Below, in pieces: positions 31,625-42,499 of a stretch of 64,000 nucleotides of DNA. Source of the stretch: Paralithodes platypus. Taxonomy: Eukaryota; Arthropoda; Malacostraca; Decapoda; Lithodidae. Numbering within the stretch: the stretch's first letter is position 1; every line of letters starts with the position of its first letter. The notes below the pieces were generated by a model, which did no database searches, was not told where the DNA came from, and saw nothing but the letters and a program-made list of their open reading frames with translations. Position numbers and translations under genes: made by a program. The stretch covers positions 48,462,320 through 48,526,319 of the forward strand of contig CM064495.1 in the NCBI GenBank assembly GCA_032716605.1. The letters run 5' to 3'.

Positions 31625-31633
31625 CCTCCCCCA
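31625..31633 (-). promoter_or_regulatory. Polypurine tract of copy 2
   Basis: CCTCCCCCA on the plus strand next to the 3' LTR, identical to copy 1. Confidence 0.7.
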
Positions 31634-31949
31634 AGATATAAGACCCTTGACTAAGTTCTTCATATCTAACAGAAAGCTTCTCATAGTACCACACACTGTT
31701 GCGACACAAGGCACTATATAAAAAAAATAAAGACTGTTGCGCTCCACCGAGCAAGTTCAAACTAACCTTAGCGACAATAAGCGAAAACATTCAACTTAGA
31801 TACTGCTACAACATCTTATACAAAATTCTACACGTTATAAAAAATAAAGAGTTTTTATAAGGTTTTTGCTTTGTTAATTTGTTTTTTTCGGCTGAACTAC
31901 AGTGACAGCCTATTTTCCTCCACACTCAACCCTCAATCCTGTGGCAGTC

Positions 31950-34900
31950 TAACCAACATTCATCCACCCTTGATAGACAATCCGCTATCACGTTATCAGA
32001 ACCGGCAATATGGCGTATGTCCAGATTATACTCCTGAAGCATGAGTGACCACCTGGTCAGCCTCATATTCCGGTTATGAAACTGATTCAAGAATGTCAGA
32101 GGGTGATGATCGGTATAAACCACTACGACTGGTCCGAAAGCAGGACACATTATGCATCGAAGTGCCTGAGCGCCAGCACTATCGCCAGGAGTTCTTTTTC
32201 AATTACAGATGTAATTCCTTTGTGCACTATTGAATTTTTTACTGTAAAAACTCACTGGATGTTCGATACCTTCATCATCTGTCTGTAACAAGACAGCCCC
32301 AGCCCCTACGCCACTGGCATCAGTCGCCAGCTGAAAAGGTCTGCTGAAGTCCGGGGCCCTGAGTATGGGGTGGGTACATAACAGGTGTTTCACCAAGGAA
32401 AACGCCTCTGCACACTCAGGAGACCACCGGAACTTCTTGTCCTTAGATAATAAGTCAGTTAAAGGTGCAAGTACAGTCGAATAGCCTTTGATGAAGCGAC
32501 GATAATAGCCTATCATACCTAGAAACAGCATGATTTGTTTCTTAGTCATAGGCTGGGGAAACTGATCGATGGCTTTGATCTTTGTCTGTGGAGGGCACAC
32601 CTGACCCATCCCCACCTCGAACCCCAGGTACAAAACTGTGGCTTTGACAAAATCGCACTTACCCAGGTTTACCACCAAACCTGCTTCATTCAGTTTATTA
32701 AAAAGCTGTCCGATGTGAGCACAGTGACTGTTTAAAATCCTCGTCGTATATTATGACATCATCTAGGTACACCGTACAGTTGGGAATGTTGGCTACAATG
32801 TCGTTCATTAATTTCTGAAACGTTGCAGGGGCATTTTTCAGCCCGTATGGCATAACATGGCAACGATATGTGGCACCGTCCACCACAAACCACACACCTC
32901 TCGCGCTCGCTCAGACAAGGGCACTTGCCAATAACCCTTAACAAGGTCTATCTTAGTGAGGAACTTGGCGTTTCCTATCTTATCCACACTGTCGTCCACG
33001 CGAGGGAGAGGGTAGGCATTTGTGGGGGTTAAACCATTCAACCTGCGGAAATCTATACAAAACCGCACCTTGCCATCTGGTTTGGGCTCCAGTGTGACGG
33101 GGGAAGTCCACCTTACTGCACCCTCAGAAATCAGCCCACGTTTCAGCATATAATCCAGCTCTTCCCTAAGTGCTGGTAATTTAATAGGGGGAACACGGTA
33201 TGGCACTGATTTAAAGGGCGGGTGGTCCCCAACATCGACATCGTGCACCGCTTGAGTAATGAGGCCAGGATGCTCCGCGAAAACAGCTGTGTTTGAATCA
33301 AACAAGTGCTGCACAGCTACACGCTGTTGCTCAGGCAGGTGCAATATCAACTCGTGAGCCACTTGTCTAGAATTCCCCGCCCACTGATCCGCGGAAACAT
33401 GACAATCCCAATTATCCTCCCCCGCAGCTTGACTGTCCCTTCCTCCTTCTCCACCACGATCGCTGCAGATCAACACCGGGACAGTGAGAGGCTCGGAGGG
33501 GCGCCTCACATAATCTTTCATCAGATTTACATGGCAGAGTTGGTTCTTTTTCTTACGATCAGGAGTAGCTACTAAATAGTCGAGATCAGAAACCTTCCTT
33601 ACAACCCGATACGGACCAGAATACTTGGCAGACAAGAGGTGTCCCACCAGAGGCAGTAGTATCAGTACCTCCTGATCTACTTCAAACTCCCTCAGCTTCA
33701 CCTTCTGGTCGTATCTGTCCTTCATCTGAGCTTGTGAACTCTTAAGGTTCCGACCTGCTACCTCCAAGCTCTTTAGCATTCTCTCATGGCTTTCAACAAC
33801 ATACTTTAGAAGCGAGCATGGCTTTGTGACTCCTTCCCAGATCTCCTTGACTATGTGGAGGGGCCCCCTGACCCTGTGTACAAAAACCAACTTGTTCGGG
33901 CTAAATCCCAAGCTCTCCCCAGGTACTTCTCTCGCAGCAAATAAAACGTATGGGAGACCTAGATCCCAGTCCTTCCCATTTTCCATGCAATAACATCGCA
34001 ACATACTCTTGAGAGTCGAGTGCCACCTTTCCAAAACTCCCTGACTCTCGGGATGGTAGGCAGATGACACCACAGACACTATCCCATGTTGCTGCATTGT
34101 CTGCTTAAACAGAGCAGAAGTAAAATTGGATCCCTCATCAGACTGGATCTCCTGAGGGTAGCCATAACGAGAGAAATAGACAAGCAGGTTTTTGACAACA
34201 GTCTTAGCCATCCCGTTGTGCATGGGGTAAGCATCTGGATACCGTGTTGCTACATCCATTACAGTTAGTAAACATTTATTGCCGGCACTAGTGGGGGGCA
34301 ATGGGCCAACCATATCGATAACTACTTTGCTGAAGGGCGGCCCAATGACAGGGAGGGGTTCTAACGGAGCTCTCTGGATGACCTGATTGGGTTTCCCAAC
34401 AACTTGACAAGTGTGACACTGTGACACCCATGACACGACACTCGCCTTTAACCCAGGCCACCAGAAAAGCTTGCTCAGAGCTGCCTCCGTCTTACGTGCC
34501 CCCAGGTGCCCTGCCAAAGGCACATCATGAGCTAATCTCAATAAGCTCTCACGGCACACCCTCGGCACTACTAACTGGTCCACTAATCCTGACCCGCCAT
34601 CCCACTTTTTCTTGGGATCCTGATGTCTCCGATACAAGATCCCCTCGGACAAGAAAAAATCACCAGGCTGCGCATCCCCATCGCTCTCCAAGTTCGACAG
34701 CACCATTACCACACGCCCTGACTTCAGGATCTTCCAGCTGCAAGGAACATAAATCAGCAGGTGCGAGATTATCCAAGTTCATCTTAAATAATTTATTTCC
34801 ACCTCCAATATCCCGCTGAGCCATCCTTTCCTCACGCTGCGCATAACGATGCTGTCGCAGAGTCTCTTCCTGCCCTGCACCTGCACTAGCGGTGACAGGC

Positions 34901-35545
34901 CCCGGGGCCTCTCCAGACTCTAACATAGGTGCCAATAATGAGTCACCAAGAAACACTGCCGGCTCAAAACTCTCCAATTGACAACACTTCCCGTTTTCTT
35001 GTGACCTTTCCTCCGCGGTTTGATAGACTGAGGTGGTGGCTGCAAGGCTCCGGATGTCTGAGAATGCGTCACAACACACGCCATAGTTTGTACGCTACAC
35101 TTCTCAACCCACTCCTGTTCCTCCCTACTAACGTCGGCCGCCTTCTCGGCAACGACCAAGGGTGAAACCTTAGAAGCAGGCACCGCAAAGTCGTTGCCGA
35201 GGAGGAGGTCGACGCCCCCAACAGGCATGTTCTCTACAATTCCGACATCCAGCTCCTTCGCCACACCATCCACCTCCATCTCCATCCGCACCAGCGGGTA
35301 GGACTTCGTAGCATTGATCCCCTGAACTACCACCACCCGAGCAGCGTTAATCGGTCTACCAGTAAAGTTCCTTAACAAGGTCTGAGAAGCCCCAGTATCA
35401 CGCAATAGCTTAACTCCTCGCCTTTCGCCAGCCCACCTCACAAAACCATGCCCTCTATGACCCCCAAAGACGTCGCGGACAGGGTTCGAGCCTTCCGGAC
35501 TCTTGAACACAGGCTGTGTCCCAACCTCTTGACGAACTACCCTTG
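31950..35545 (-). pseudogene. pol: Pol of Gmr1-like copy 2: PR-INT-RT-RNase H, broken
   Basis: The protease motif LLRDTGASQTLL and VDLLLGNDFAV lie in 35549-34920. One frame of 624 codons (34712-32838) then carries most of the enzyme set: the zinc-binding block ending CHTCQVVG, VVIDMVGPLP (first Asp), QSDEGSNFTS (second Asp) and HPESQGVLERWHS (catalytic Glu). It continues into reverse transcriptase (DFRRLNG, KIDLVKGYWQVPL). Integrase preceding reverse transcriptase inside a single unbroken frame proves the order. YLDDVIIYD and RNase H (QLATDASGVGAGAVL, TDHHPLTFLNQ) follow in shifted frames. Indels relative to copy 1 include a missing C near 34982, an extra A near 34690, a missing C near 32890, an extra T near 32733, an extra T near 32209 and an extra T near 31960. 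Confidence 0.92.
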
Positions 35546-37072
35546 GCAAACTCAGAAGATATAGGCGACACCCCTATGCTGCGGGCCAATGACACAACCT
35601 TGTTTGGTGGCTTGTTCGGACAAGCATTTGCAAAGTGACCCTCCTTGTGACATGCAAAGCACTCTTTACTCTTTAGTTTCCCTTGGGAGTGGGAGGTACC
35701 ATTAGACTTCTTATACGGGACGGTATTTGGTTTATGTTCAGTTTTATTGTCAGTGCTACATGGTTTTGTGTATTTATGTGTATCAAAATTCTTGGGAGGG
35801 GGAGGGGTACGATCCTTTGCACCCGACTCACTCCTAGCTGCTGCTTCGCACCCTCGAATTAATGACAGTCGGCGGTCAGCCATTTCTGCTGCCTCCTGGA
35901 GAGTTCTAGGATTTTTTTCCTTTATATTTAATGTTAAGTCCCCGCCTGTGCACTTAAAGAACTGCTCAACTCCTCAAAAGTAGCTGCCCTCTCAGAACGC
36001 AGCCAATGTCGTAGTGCATCAGACAAGTCCCGGGCGTGTTCTAGGAAGGTACTATCCTTGCCCTTAGTAACACCCCGTAACTTCAAGCGGTAAGTTTCTG
36101 GTTGTAACTCATAGGCCCATAGCACAGCCTTCTTTAGCTCATCATAAACTACACAGGACTCTAAAGGTAGTGCATCATACGCTTTTAGCCCCTTTCCTAG
36201 GAGTCTTGATGAAACTAATGCTGCCCACTTTTCCTGAGGCCACTTGTGTTCCTGACACTTCTTCTCAAATCGCATAAAAAACTCAGTCACACATGATTCA
36301 TCGAACACAGGAACTAGTTTAAGCAGGTGCGACAATGATTGGTCCCGATGTCTGTTACCTCCCCCAATATTTCGCCCTGTTACCTCCACTCGACATCTCT
36401 CCAGCTCCCTGTCAGCCCGATACCTAGTAGACTCTGCCTGCAGTTCAGCCTCTCGTATAGCTGTTCTCTCTGCGGCCTCAGCCTGAGCTCTAGCAACCTT
36501 AGCCTGCATACTAGCCTGTCTCTCGGCAGCCTCAACCTGAGCTCTAGCCTGTCTTTCGGTAGCCTCAACCTGAGCTCTAGCCTGTCTTTCGGTAGCCTCA
36601 ACCTTGGCCATCTCAAGCCGAAACAACAAATCTGGAGTCAACCCTTGAGGAGGGGAAGGTGCATTTAATGGAGAGGGTCCCTGTGATTGAATTCCACGCT
36701 GCCATTGACCATCAACTTGGGGGTATGTACTAAATTCAGGCCCCCTGACGTTTGATAGGGGGGTAGAGGGGGGGGGGGGCGGGGGACCGGGGCCCCCAGT
36801 CGCCTCTCCACCCAGGTCTCTCCCTTCTAAACCCAATATCAAAGTCCTCAGCTGATCTTTCCCTCATGCCACTTAAACCCTGGTGACCCTGAAGACCTGC
36901 CACACACTTTAAGCCATACTTATTCAGCTTCACCACCCTGGCCAGCGGTAAGGGGCACCTCTAAAAATCTTCTAGCACCCTCCTCGCTATCGACTAGCCA
37001 CTCCACAGGTCTTTCTCCCTCCGAGCCCGTATCGTGACCTGACCCATCACTGTGTTCTGATGTATTAGACAT
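35455..37072 (-). pseudogene. gag: Gag of Gmr1-like copy 2, broken
   Basis: Start ATG at 37072-37070; codon 19 is GGA, so the nonsense change of copy 1 is absent. Extra bases near 36945 and 36862 shift the N-terminal frame. The 302-codon frame 36842-35934 covers the proline-rich linker, a longer coiled coil than in copy 1 (extra QARAQVEA-type units), and the capsid with VLWAYELQPETYRLKLRG and LRHWLRSERAATFEEL. A 19-bp deletion near 35968 removes the VLLEQF segment. The zinc knuckle CFACHKEGHFANAC lies in 35883-35455. An extra T near 35529 moves the downstream part out of frame. Confidence 0.85.
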
Positions 37073-37267
37073 GTTTGTGTACTGCAGTAATTATCACGGT
37101 TATAGAATGTGCCGTATCTCCTATGCAAGTATGTATATACTAATGTTATTTAAAGTCTTTAATGTGTTATATTGGTTGCTCCAAAAAAAAAACTCTATGT
37201 CCACTGTATTCCTCTAATCATAAGGAATCTCAAAACAAATGACCACTATATTCCTCTGTTCAGCAAA

Positions 37268-37285
37268 TCCTATGCAAGGTCGCCA
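37268..37285 (-). promoter_or_regulatory. Primer binding site of copy 2
   Basis: TGGCGACCTTGCATAGGA on the element strand, two bases inside the 5' LTR, identical to copy 1. Confidence 0.55.
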
Positions 37286-37287
37286 TT

Positions 37288-39189
37288 TGTTACGTCCTGG
37301 GATATATAAACACTGGGCTCTTTCTATTGGACTAGGTATGCGGCAACAAGCAACAACGGAAAACGCTAGATCCAACCCTTATCTATAAACCCAGGCAACA
37401 AACCACCCTAAACCGTCAAGAGTCCTGCCTGGACAACAAGGTATCCTATGACTCGGTTACAGGGTGCACGCACTATAGACTGCTGATAGTCAAGCAGGCT
37501 ATATAAAAGATCACACAATTAAGTTGACTTAAAGCTTCAAGGAAAAGATAGATAACAGAATTAAATTGCAGAAACAATTTAATAACAAACTAGAAGAAAG
37601 TACATTTAACGTTACATTAATTAATACAACTAATCACCCCTGCGTGAAAGAAGGTGAAAGCAAACAGTCCTCAAAACACCGTACAGGTAGACAAGATGCA
37701 GGTTTCTAAACTGCATGCGGCTACTGTAGGATCTGATGCTTAGCAAAGAAAGTACGTTACGGATTTAGAGAACTCTCAACTCATAAGCAGGAATAAATAC
37801 TAGTGATAGGACCTACAGTGTATAATGGCATAGGTATAATTAAATAAAGGCAGCAACTCGCAACATAACCACATACAGGTGTGCTTCTCACTCTTAGTCA
37901 GGCAAGCCTGCTCGGACAGAGTCTCTAAGCCACACCCTGACTCACAATGCTCACAAAAACGGTAAACTTTGGCACAATAACAAGCATACAGAAATAATAA
38001 ACCCCTAGCTGTTAATCTGCCAGGTGGCAAAGGTCTAGCTGGAAGGATATAGGCTTCGGGTACCCGGGCTGAGCCACCTGCTTTAGCCTAGGGACGTTCC
38101 CAAGTCTGTGCGCCAAATTACTCTAATTGAAAGAGTGCTCTCTTGAGAGACTCAGATCGCAAGTATCTGACTCTCTCCTGGCGACCCTAAAACAAAAGCA
38201 AGACGTGCTAGCGCAGTGCTGAGTGGACTAGGCAAGGGCCCTCACACAACACAACACTAGACACACAGGGACACAGACAAGAAAATGCCCCCAGACTCCC
38301 ACGGGTATCCTAGTAAAGTCGTGCGGGTCCACAGGACTCGCACCAGCAGACTTTACCTTAAAGGATCGCAAAAACCCTCCCCTCCGTTCTAGCCCCTGCT
38401 AACCTGACACAAGAACACACTAGCAAGCATGAAACCACCAAATATGAGACAACAAAAAAGCTTCCTAGGTCTCATTAACAATTACGTCTCTGCATAAGAC
38501 CCAAAATCCTATCTAGTTATCTGAGAGCTCGTCGTGAATACAATAATAGATATAAGGTCTATCAAGGGGATGGGATAATTAAATAGATTGGTGAAGTAGT
38601 GGAAGGAAGGTATACAAAGTAAGAGAGAAAGTTTCTAAGGGGGGTTGAGAGGGATAGATATCAAGGGGGTCCGAAGGGTACGACAGTGAGGTGAGCTCTG
38701 AGTCTTGAATCTGTCTGGACCCCACCCTAGGCATACAAAATACATCCCAGGCTTGGCAACACTCAACACAGTTGCCGGGTCAAAATCGTCTACCCCGTGC
38801 GTGAGTCGAAACTAAGCCTAACGTTGCAATCGGATGCATATGGCAACGCTTCAGGCTCGTCCCAAGCTAGACTCTCCGCGCGAAGCAACGTTCCCCAGCC
38901 GGTCTCTCTCTACCGCTCGTCTCCTCCCACTCTCACTATACTTACATCTTATATATTATAATGAAACAATCAACTATCGAGAATAAAATATACTAAGATG
39001 CGTTGGTTAAGAATAAGGGCAGCTATAAGCTGTGAAACAACATAAGAATATCCCAGACATTAGTTACGTTGTCGTAGGATATATACTAAGGAAAAGCCTG
39101 CCGGCCGGCTGCCGCCAGCCGGTTTCTAAACGGCTGGGCAGCCGACGCGCGCGCACGCCCGCACGTGGCTACTATGCAGAAGCGTCACA
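37288..39189 (-). repeat. 5' LTR of copy 2 (1,902 bp)
   Basis: Same edges as the other LTRs; the right edge GCGTCACA is followed by the duplicated ATAC. Promoter signals should lie within it, but I cannot fix a start site. Confidence 0.92.
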
Positions 39190-39509
39190 ATACATACATA
39201 CATACATAAATAATCCGATGAAGTTAAATTTAAATATACAAAATAATAAAGATACCTAATTAACTAAAATATATATATACTGTATACTGTACAGGTATAT
39301 GTAAATTAATACATAAAGAAGCAGATACAGTTACATTTAAGCATAGCAACAAAATATAATATAAACTATAATATATAAATGAATATACCAAAACAATGAT
39401 TTTCCGTTTTGACCAATTTTGCAATAATCTGGTAATTGGCGAGCTCACGAGAGGGATCTTGCGGGGTAAGTCTGTTATGCCGGATAAAGTTAACTGGGAG
39501 CAACAATTA
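39190..39509. other. AT-rich spacer, (ATAC)n and target flank
   Basis: A short ATAC repeat continues from the target duplication; the rest is AT-rich. A CCGGATAAAGTTAA phrase at 39480 also occurs at 29463, hinting at an uncharacterised repeat. Confidence 0.4.
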
Positions 39510-39897
39510 CGAGAGCTCAGACGGTATTGTGCAGCAACATTTACTGGGTCGACTCAATGGTTTAAAGAGGTCTAATTTGCTCTCTAAGCCTCTATCAAAC
39601 TTTTAAAAAAACACCCACAAGACCCCCATCGGTACAAATTTGTAAATTTTTCGGCAGAAAAATGTCCTGGCCGAAGGCCAATTCCTCTTTAAATACAGGC
39701 TCGCTATCGCTGGCCAGGAAAAGAATCGACACCTAAATGGCACGAAAGGTCTTATTATTGGTAAAGAAATGGGGCAAAAGTTCTGAAAATCGCCGAACTA
39801 ATGGGGCGAATATCTTGAAATCTCATAACTAATAGGGCTAAACATGAGGGAGGAGGAGGACTCGAAAAACCAACTGCCGCCCCTTAATTAAGCCCCT
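39510..39897 (+). mobile_element. MITE family A copy (long 5' variant)
   Basis: It contains CAGACGGTATTGTGCAGCAA and GGTTTAAAGAGGTCTAATT, then a full plus-strand core, ending CTGCCGCCCCTTAA. Left TTAA degraded. Confidence 0.75.
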
Positions 39898-39977
39898 TGC
39901 GGATCTAAGACGTATATTGACCTTTAATTTTGGTCATCATTTAAACACTTGTATGCTATTATTTTCAACATCATTCT

Positions 39978-40235
39978 TAACCCCTTCTGTACCGGTGACG
40001 TCTATTTAATCTTATGCTAGTTATATTTAATCTTATGCTAGTTATATTTAATCTTATGCTAGTTATATTTAATCTTATGCTAGTTATATTTAATCTTATG
40101 CTAGTTATATTTAATTATGAGTTATATTTATCTTATCTAGTTATTTAATCTTATGCTAGTTATATTTAATCTTATGCTAGTTATATTTAATCTTATGCTA
40201 GTTATATTTAATCTTATGCTAGTTATATTTAGTCG
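39978..40235. repeat. MITE family C left half expanded into a 22-bp minisatellite
   Basis: It starts TTAACCCCTTCTGTACCGG. The normal single CTAGTTATATTTAATCTTAT-like segment is then repeated about ten times (40012-40232) before resuming with the CGATTTTGCGCAGCTTTAGA inner arm. No right end. Confidence 0.8.
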
Positions 40236-40326
40236 ATTTTGCGCAGCTTTAGAAGGATCTGTGCTCGTAAAAAGTGTAAAGTGAGACATTTCGAAACCTG
40301 TTAATTGCTGGAAGCCTCTTTTCAAC

Positions 40327-40655
40327 TTAAGGGGAGACAGACCGTTTTTCTGGACCCCCTTCTCCCTAATGTTTAACCCCACTAGTTTTGAGATTATAAG
40401 ACGTTCAGCCCATTAGTTTGGCGATTTTAACACCTTTCGCCCCATTTCGTTGTCAATTTTAAGACCTTTCATGCCATCTAGGTGTCGATTATTTACTGGC
40501 GAGCGATAGCGAGCTTGCAATTTTAAGAGGAAGCAGCCTTCGGCCGGGACATTTTTCTACCGAAAAATGTACAAATTAATCAAGAAGAGGGATCTAATAG
40601 ATGCTTTGTTTAGTGTTTGATGGAGGTCTATAGGGAGGCAACTAGTGTAAGTGAA
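40327..40655 (-). mobile_element. MITE family A copy, right end degraded
   Basis: TTAAGGGGAGACAGACC start and the minus-strand core at about 40495-40570. It fades after GGGAGGCAACTAG. Confidence 0.75.
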
Positions 40656-40734
40656 AATCGTGAATAGAAGGGACTGGAGTTCTGGAAAAGGGGGCTCCAG
40701 TCCTGATGCGATTTGGTACTTATAATGTGCTGGC

Positions 40735-41070
40735 TTAAGGGGAGATTTCCATTTGAGGGATTTTTTTCTTGACTCCTTTCTCCCTCATGTTTAGCCTCAT
40801 TGTTTTTCTAATTGTAAGACGTTTGCCCCATTATTTTGACGATTTTAAGAACTTTCAACCCATTTCTGTCAATTTTAAGACCTTTCGTGCCACTTAGGTG
40901 TCGATTTTATCCTGGCGAGCGATAGCGAGCCTGTAATTTAAGAGGAACCGGCTTTCAGCCGGGACATTTTTTTACCGAAAAATTTACAAATTTATCTTGA
41001 AAGGGGCTCAAGGGGGTGTAATCTTAAGCTTGAAGGATATCTAGGGACCAAACTAAAAACCTCCCCTTAA
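40735..41070 (-). mobile_element. MITE family A copy
   Basis: TTAAGGGGAGATTTCC to CCTCCCCTTAA with the minus-strand core. The right TTAA is shared with the family D copy. Confidence 0.85.
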
Positions 41071-41262
41071 GCCGGTATCACACGAGAGTTTTTTTTTAGT
41101 CAACATTCGACAAATTTCTGGCAACATTTTTGGAATATTTCGCACTGGTATCATCGGAAACTAGATTGATGATAGATGAATATTTACGTAACCGAAATAA
41201 TTATATAAAATGTTGACCTCCTAAGCTGCCAGACCAGTGTTGAGCATAAATGTAATCCAGAA
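41067..41262. mobile_element. MITE family D copy, right end lost
   Basis: TTAAGCCGGTATCACACGAG start and TGTTGACCTCCTAAGC in the right arm; the terminal CGTGTGATACCGGC is missing. Confidence 0.65.
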
Positions 41263-41309
41263 GGGTTGATATAGCCTCTGAAGTCCTATTTTAACCATGG
41301 TCGGTTATA

Positions 41310-41390
41310 TTTCAGCTGACGGTAAATTGAATCCCTTAGCAACTGATTTTTCGATACTTAATGGAAAAATATGAAGGTACTATGTCTCTA
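41310..41390 (+). repeat. Family G fragment (unoccupied-site reference)
   Basis: GACGGTAAATTGAATCCCTT and ACTTAATGGAAAAATATGAA in sequence, corresponding to the two sides of the MITE pair at 2781-3515. Confidence 0.55.
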
Positions 41391-41397
41391 GGTCGTA

Positions 41398-41723
41398 TTA
41401 AGGGGAGGTTTTTAGTGCGTTTCCTAGACTTCCATCAAGCTTGAAATTAGACCCCCTTTCAAGATAAATTTGTACATTTTTCGGTAGAAAAATGTCCCGG
41501 CCGATGGCCGGTTCCTCTTAAATTACAGGCTAGCTATCGCTCGCCAGGAAAAAATCGACACCTAAATGGCACGAAAGATCTTAAAAGTGACATAAATGGG
41601 GCGAAAGTTCTTAAAATCGTCAAACTAATGGGGCAAACGTCTTAAAATCTCAAAATTAATGGGGCTAAACATGAGGGAGAACGGGATCCAGAAAAAATCC
41701 CTCAAGTGGAAATCTCCCCTTAA
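41398..41723 (+). mobile_element. MITE family A copy
   Basis: TTAAGGGGAGGTTTTTAG to AATCTCCCCTTAA with all core hairpins (CGGCCGATGGCCGG here). A compact, near-consensus copy of 326 bp. Confidence 0.88.
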
Positions 41724-41818
41724 TGCCAAGTTTTCATAATCAACAACACATTCGCTCCAAAATGTACGTAATAGCTGAGTGTAAACAAGATAGTAACATA
41801 GCAATTTGCCATCAGCTG

Positions 41819-42098
41819 GTTTTCTGGACCACTTTCTCCTCCCTCATGTTTAGCCCCATTAGTTTTCAGATGTTAAGATGTTTGCCCCATTAATTAGTCG
41901 ATTTTAAGACCTTTCGCACCATTTTTTCGTCAATATTTAGACTTTTCGTGCTATTTGGGTGTCGATTTTTTCCCTGGCGAACGGTAGTGAGCCTGTAATG
42001 TTGTAGAAAATTGTACAAATTAATCTAGAAGGGGGATCTAATGGATGTTTATTTTTAATTTGATGGAGGTCTAGGGAGAAAACTAGAAAAAATAATAA

Positions 42099-42148
<50 letters not shown>

Positions 42149-42290
42149 ATGCTCAGGCCCAATCCCCACTTTTCATATTTTTATTTTGTATTTTATAATT
42201 TTTATTTTATTTTTTTTATTTTTTATAAAATAATAAATACATGCAAAAATCGGCCAAAAAGTTAACCATCCCCACTTCATTGAGGTGTTT
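41819..42290 (-). mobile_element. MITE family A copy interrupted by an RTE tail
   Basis: It starts inside TTTTCTGGACCACTTTCTCC and has lost most of the hairpin core. An RTE 3' end (CTAT repeats plus ATGCTCAGGCCCAATCCCC, 42096-42168, minus strand) and T-rich sequence separate it from its terminal CAAAAATCGGCCAAAAAG. Confidence 0.6.
42096..42168 (-). mobile_element. RTE 3' tail fragment
   Basis: (CTAT)n followed by ATGCTCAGGCCCAATCCCCA, the reverse complement of the RTE terminus at 19720-19760. Confidence 0.7.
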
Positions 42291-42340
42291 GGTGGTGTGG
42301 TGAAATTATTAAAAAATATATTAAATTATCTGACCTGTGT

Positions 42341-42460
42341 AGCTGGTGATCGTCCTGACTCTGATGGTGGTGGTGGGGGGCGTCATCTTCAGCATTATGG
42401 GGGCCTCCGGGGGACACCTGGGGGAAGAATGTATTCAAGGGGTCGTCGTCGGAGGTCGTT
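42341..42460 (+). other. Possible small exon or ORF with a hydrophobic segment (uncertain)
   Basis: After TGACCTGTGTAG, which could act as a weak splice acceptor, the frame reads LVIVLTLMVVVGGVIFSIMG, a stretch hydrophobic enough for a membrane helix, then GASGGHLGEECIQG and a stop. The opposite strand is also open through a His/Asp-rich frame. It lies between a MITE and the A-rich tail of the non-LTR element, beside a match to the 130-bp repeat. It could be chance or 3' sequence of an older element. Confidence 0.25.
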
Positions 42461-42499
42461 GATGTGGTTCTGGGGGAGAGATAAGCAGGAGAGTGAGGA

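Larger units (their letters stand above)
29724..39189 (-). mobile_element. Gmr1-like LTR retrotransposon, copy 2 (full-length in extent)
   Basis: 3' LTR 29724-31624, internal 31625-37287, 5' LTR 37288-39189; total 9,466 bp. The flanks read GAATAC before and ATACAT after, giving a 4-bp target duplication ATAC. The two LTRs are 1,901 and 1,902 bp and look nearly identical, which implies a fairly recent insertion. Even so, the coding region holds about ten small indels relative to copy 1, several in homopolymers. It could be a recently copied defective master, or the assembly may carry long-read indel errors. Confidence 0.92.

Noticed and set aside
21163..39189. Active virus-like env gene downstream of pol
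   Set aside because: The internal region after RNase H (about 300 bp in copy 1, similar in copy 2) contains no open frame of meaningful length before the polypurine tract.
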